64,000 nucleotides of DNA from JACKOB01 sp024234575 (GTDB taxonomy: Bacteria > Pseudomonadota > Gammaproteobacteria > Pseudomonadales > Oleiphilaceae): NCBI GenBank assembly GCA_051208035.1, contig JBPJFZ010000006.1:1-64000 (forward strand), given 5' to 3'. This document shows, piece after piece, positions 63,312 to 64,000 of this stretch (within the stretch, counting starts at the first letter, position 1; each line of letters starts with the position of its first letter). The position numbers and the translations under genes are program-made. A model generated the notes under the pieces. It saw only the letters and a list, made by a program, of their open reading frames with translations. It ran no database searches and was not told where the DNA came from.

Positions 63312-63743
63312 CTAAGTCTTCGGTGGGGCAATTTTCGCTAAAATCTCGCTTTTTTCGCCGCGTAACAATTTTAGCAACTCAGGCCTGGACACTTCTCGTG
63401 GAAGCCCCTTTCCTGCGAGAAAATCCAACATCTGCTGAAACTTCCGCCTTCTTTTTTCACCCTTTTCAGACATTTCTCGGCGGTCACTGAATTCATCCAT
63501 CAAAGTCGATCCGCAGGGGCAGTTTCGGAAGACCTCAATAATGATCGACCCATCATCTTCGGTCGCCGCTTTTAAAGAGCTTTTTGCCGTAGGGATTCTT
63601 TCTGTTTCCCGTAAAAATTGTTCTGAATTTTCAAAGATACGCCCACAACAACTGCACTTCTTAGGAAACGCCGATGCCGCCAGGGCTTCAAGCCCAGAAA
63701 AAAACAACTCGAACTCGGCTTTTATGACCTCATCATTGTCCAC
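63312..63743 (-). CDS. Conserved hypothetical protein with four cysteines
   Basis: 143 aa from a GTG with GAGG eight bases before; a TTG at 63770 is the alternative. It has a CxxC (CSCCG) near residue 30 and a second CPCG (NCPCGSTLMDEF) near residue 76, which could form a zinc site. The C-terminus is basic, then ends GEKSEILAKIAPPKT. No family recognised. Confidence 0.6.
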   Translation of the reverse strand: MDNDEVIKAEFELFFSGLEALAASAFPKKCSCCGRIFENSEQFLRETERIPTAKSSLKAATEDDGSIIIEVFRNCPCGSTLMDEFSDRREMSEKGEKRRRKFQQMLDFLAGKGLPREVSRPELLKLLRGEKSEILAKIAPPKT

Positions 63744-63851
63744 ATTCGCACCCTCTGCCCAATCGACCAAGCGAGCGTCTTGCTCTTCAACTTCGCTCCT
63801 AGTCTATAGAATGGTCCAATATGGTGAAATACACCAAATATCAGGGTGCCT

Positions 63852-64000
63852 TTAGCTAAACAATCTCATAAACCAGCCCTTTTCAAGGTCTTCTTTGCAC
63901 CCCCAAAATTGTTGACTGTAAGTGTTAGCCTGGTTGTCTACCTTACGCGCAACTTTTAGTAGCCACGGTTTCTTGTTATAGCTCTGGCGGCGGAAGCCAC
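63852..64000 (-). CDS. Partial ORF running off the right edge
   Basis: An open frame of 48 codons from the window edge to a TAA at 63852. It reads KKPWLLKVARKVDNQANTY, SQQFWGCKEDLEKGW and FMRLFS at its end. The composition looks protein-like, but no start or family is visible. Confidence 0.35.
   Translation of the reverse strand, partial: GFRRQSYNKKPWLLKVARKVDNQANTYSQQFWGCKEDLEKGWFMRLFS

Overview
The window looks like chromosomal DNA of a gammaproteobacterium in the Pseudomonadales/former Oceanospirillales group (Marinobacter, Ketobacter or Oleiphilus type). The evidence is gene order: purL divergent from mltF; mtnA-mtaD-ubiG-mupP-yciK; and a ccmABCDEFGHI block next to a stand-alone FliK-like protein, an FlhB-C-terminal-like protein, a DUF2802 protein and CheW. 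All of these arrangements are familiar from Pseudomonas and relatives. Base composition looks moderate (not counted). Several genes fit a marine hydrocarbon or lipid degrader: a thiolase/multifunctional beta-oxidation pair, and a Baeyer-Villiger monooxygenase operon with a PF10118 hydrolase and an SDR. I see no rRNA, tRNA, CRISPR array or prophage.

Layout. 0-8 kb: purine synthesis (purT, purL) with small housekeeping genes (DUF1289, gamma-carbonic anhydrase-like, Nudix, a free-standing NIF3/YqfO-type domain). 8-20 kb: mltF, recX, a large DUF349 protein, ComFB-like protein, the beta-oxidation pair, and the periplasmic protease prc. 20-26.5 kb: an HTH protein, then mtnA and the divergent mtaD-ubiG-mupP-yciK-methyltransferase run. 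26.5-34 kb: a complete nine-gene cytochrome c maturation operon on the minus strand. 34-43 kb: flagellar/chemotaxis-associated and signalling genes: an orphan FliK-like protein behind a candidate sigma-28 promoter and a 37-codon upstream ORF, an FhlB-like protein, DUF2802, CheW, a solute-binding protein, a membrane GGDEF protein with a degenerate active site, and an HDOD protein.

43.2-50.5 kb is an accessory scrap-yard. It holds a Y1 (REP-associated type) transposase element bounded by 22-bp perfect inverted repeats; an upstream truncated copy of the same element; a 128-bp internally deleted derivative (MITE) cutting an IS630-type transposase that is also frame-interrupted; an IS4-type transposase tail; a 3' remnant of mcrC joined to an IS5-type transposase scrap; and a 466-bp direct repeat flanking an unknown membrane-anchored 240-aa protein. 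A DJ-1/PfpI gene with a divergent LysR regulator sits among these.

50.5-64 kb: a DUF4136 lipoprotein, a MocR regulator divergent from a DUF1127 protein with four CATAACAG repeats between them, a porin, the PF10118-BVMO-SDR operon with a convergent MerR regulator, an ATM1-type ABC exporter, DUF486, uppP and hypothetical genes.

The most interesting points are the three-stage family of Y1-transposase elements (full, truncated, MITE) packed into 4.7 kb, the repeat-flanked unknown gene carrying a pentanucleotide repeat, the MocR-DUF1127 operator array, and the candidate flagellar sigma-28 promoter with leader ORF in front of the FliK-like gene.
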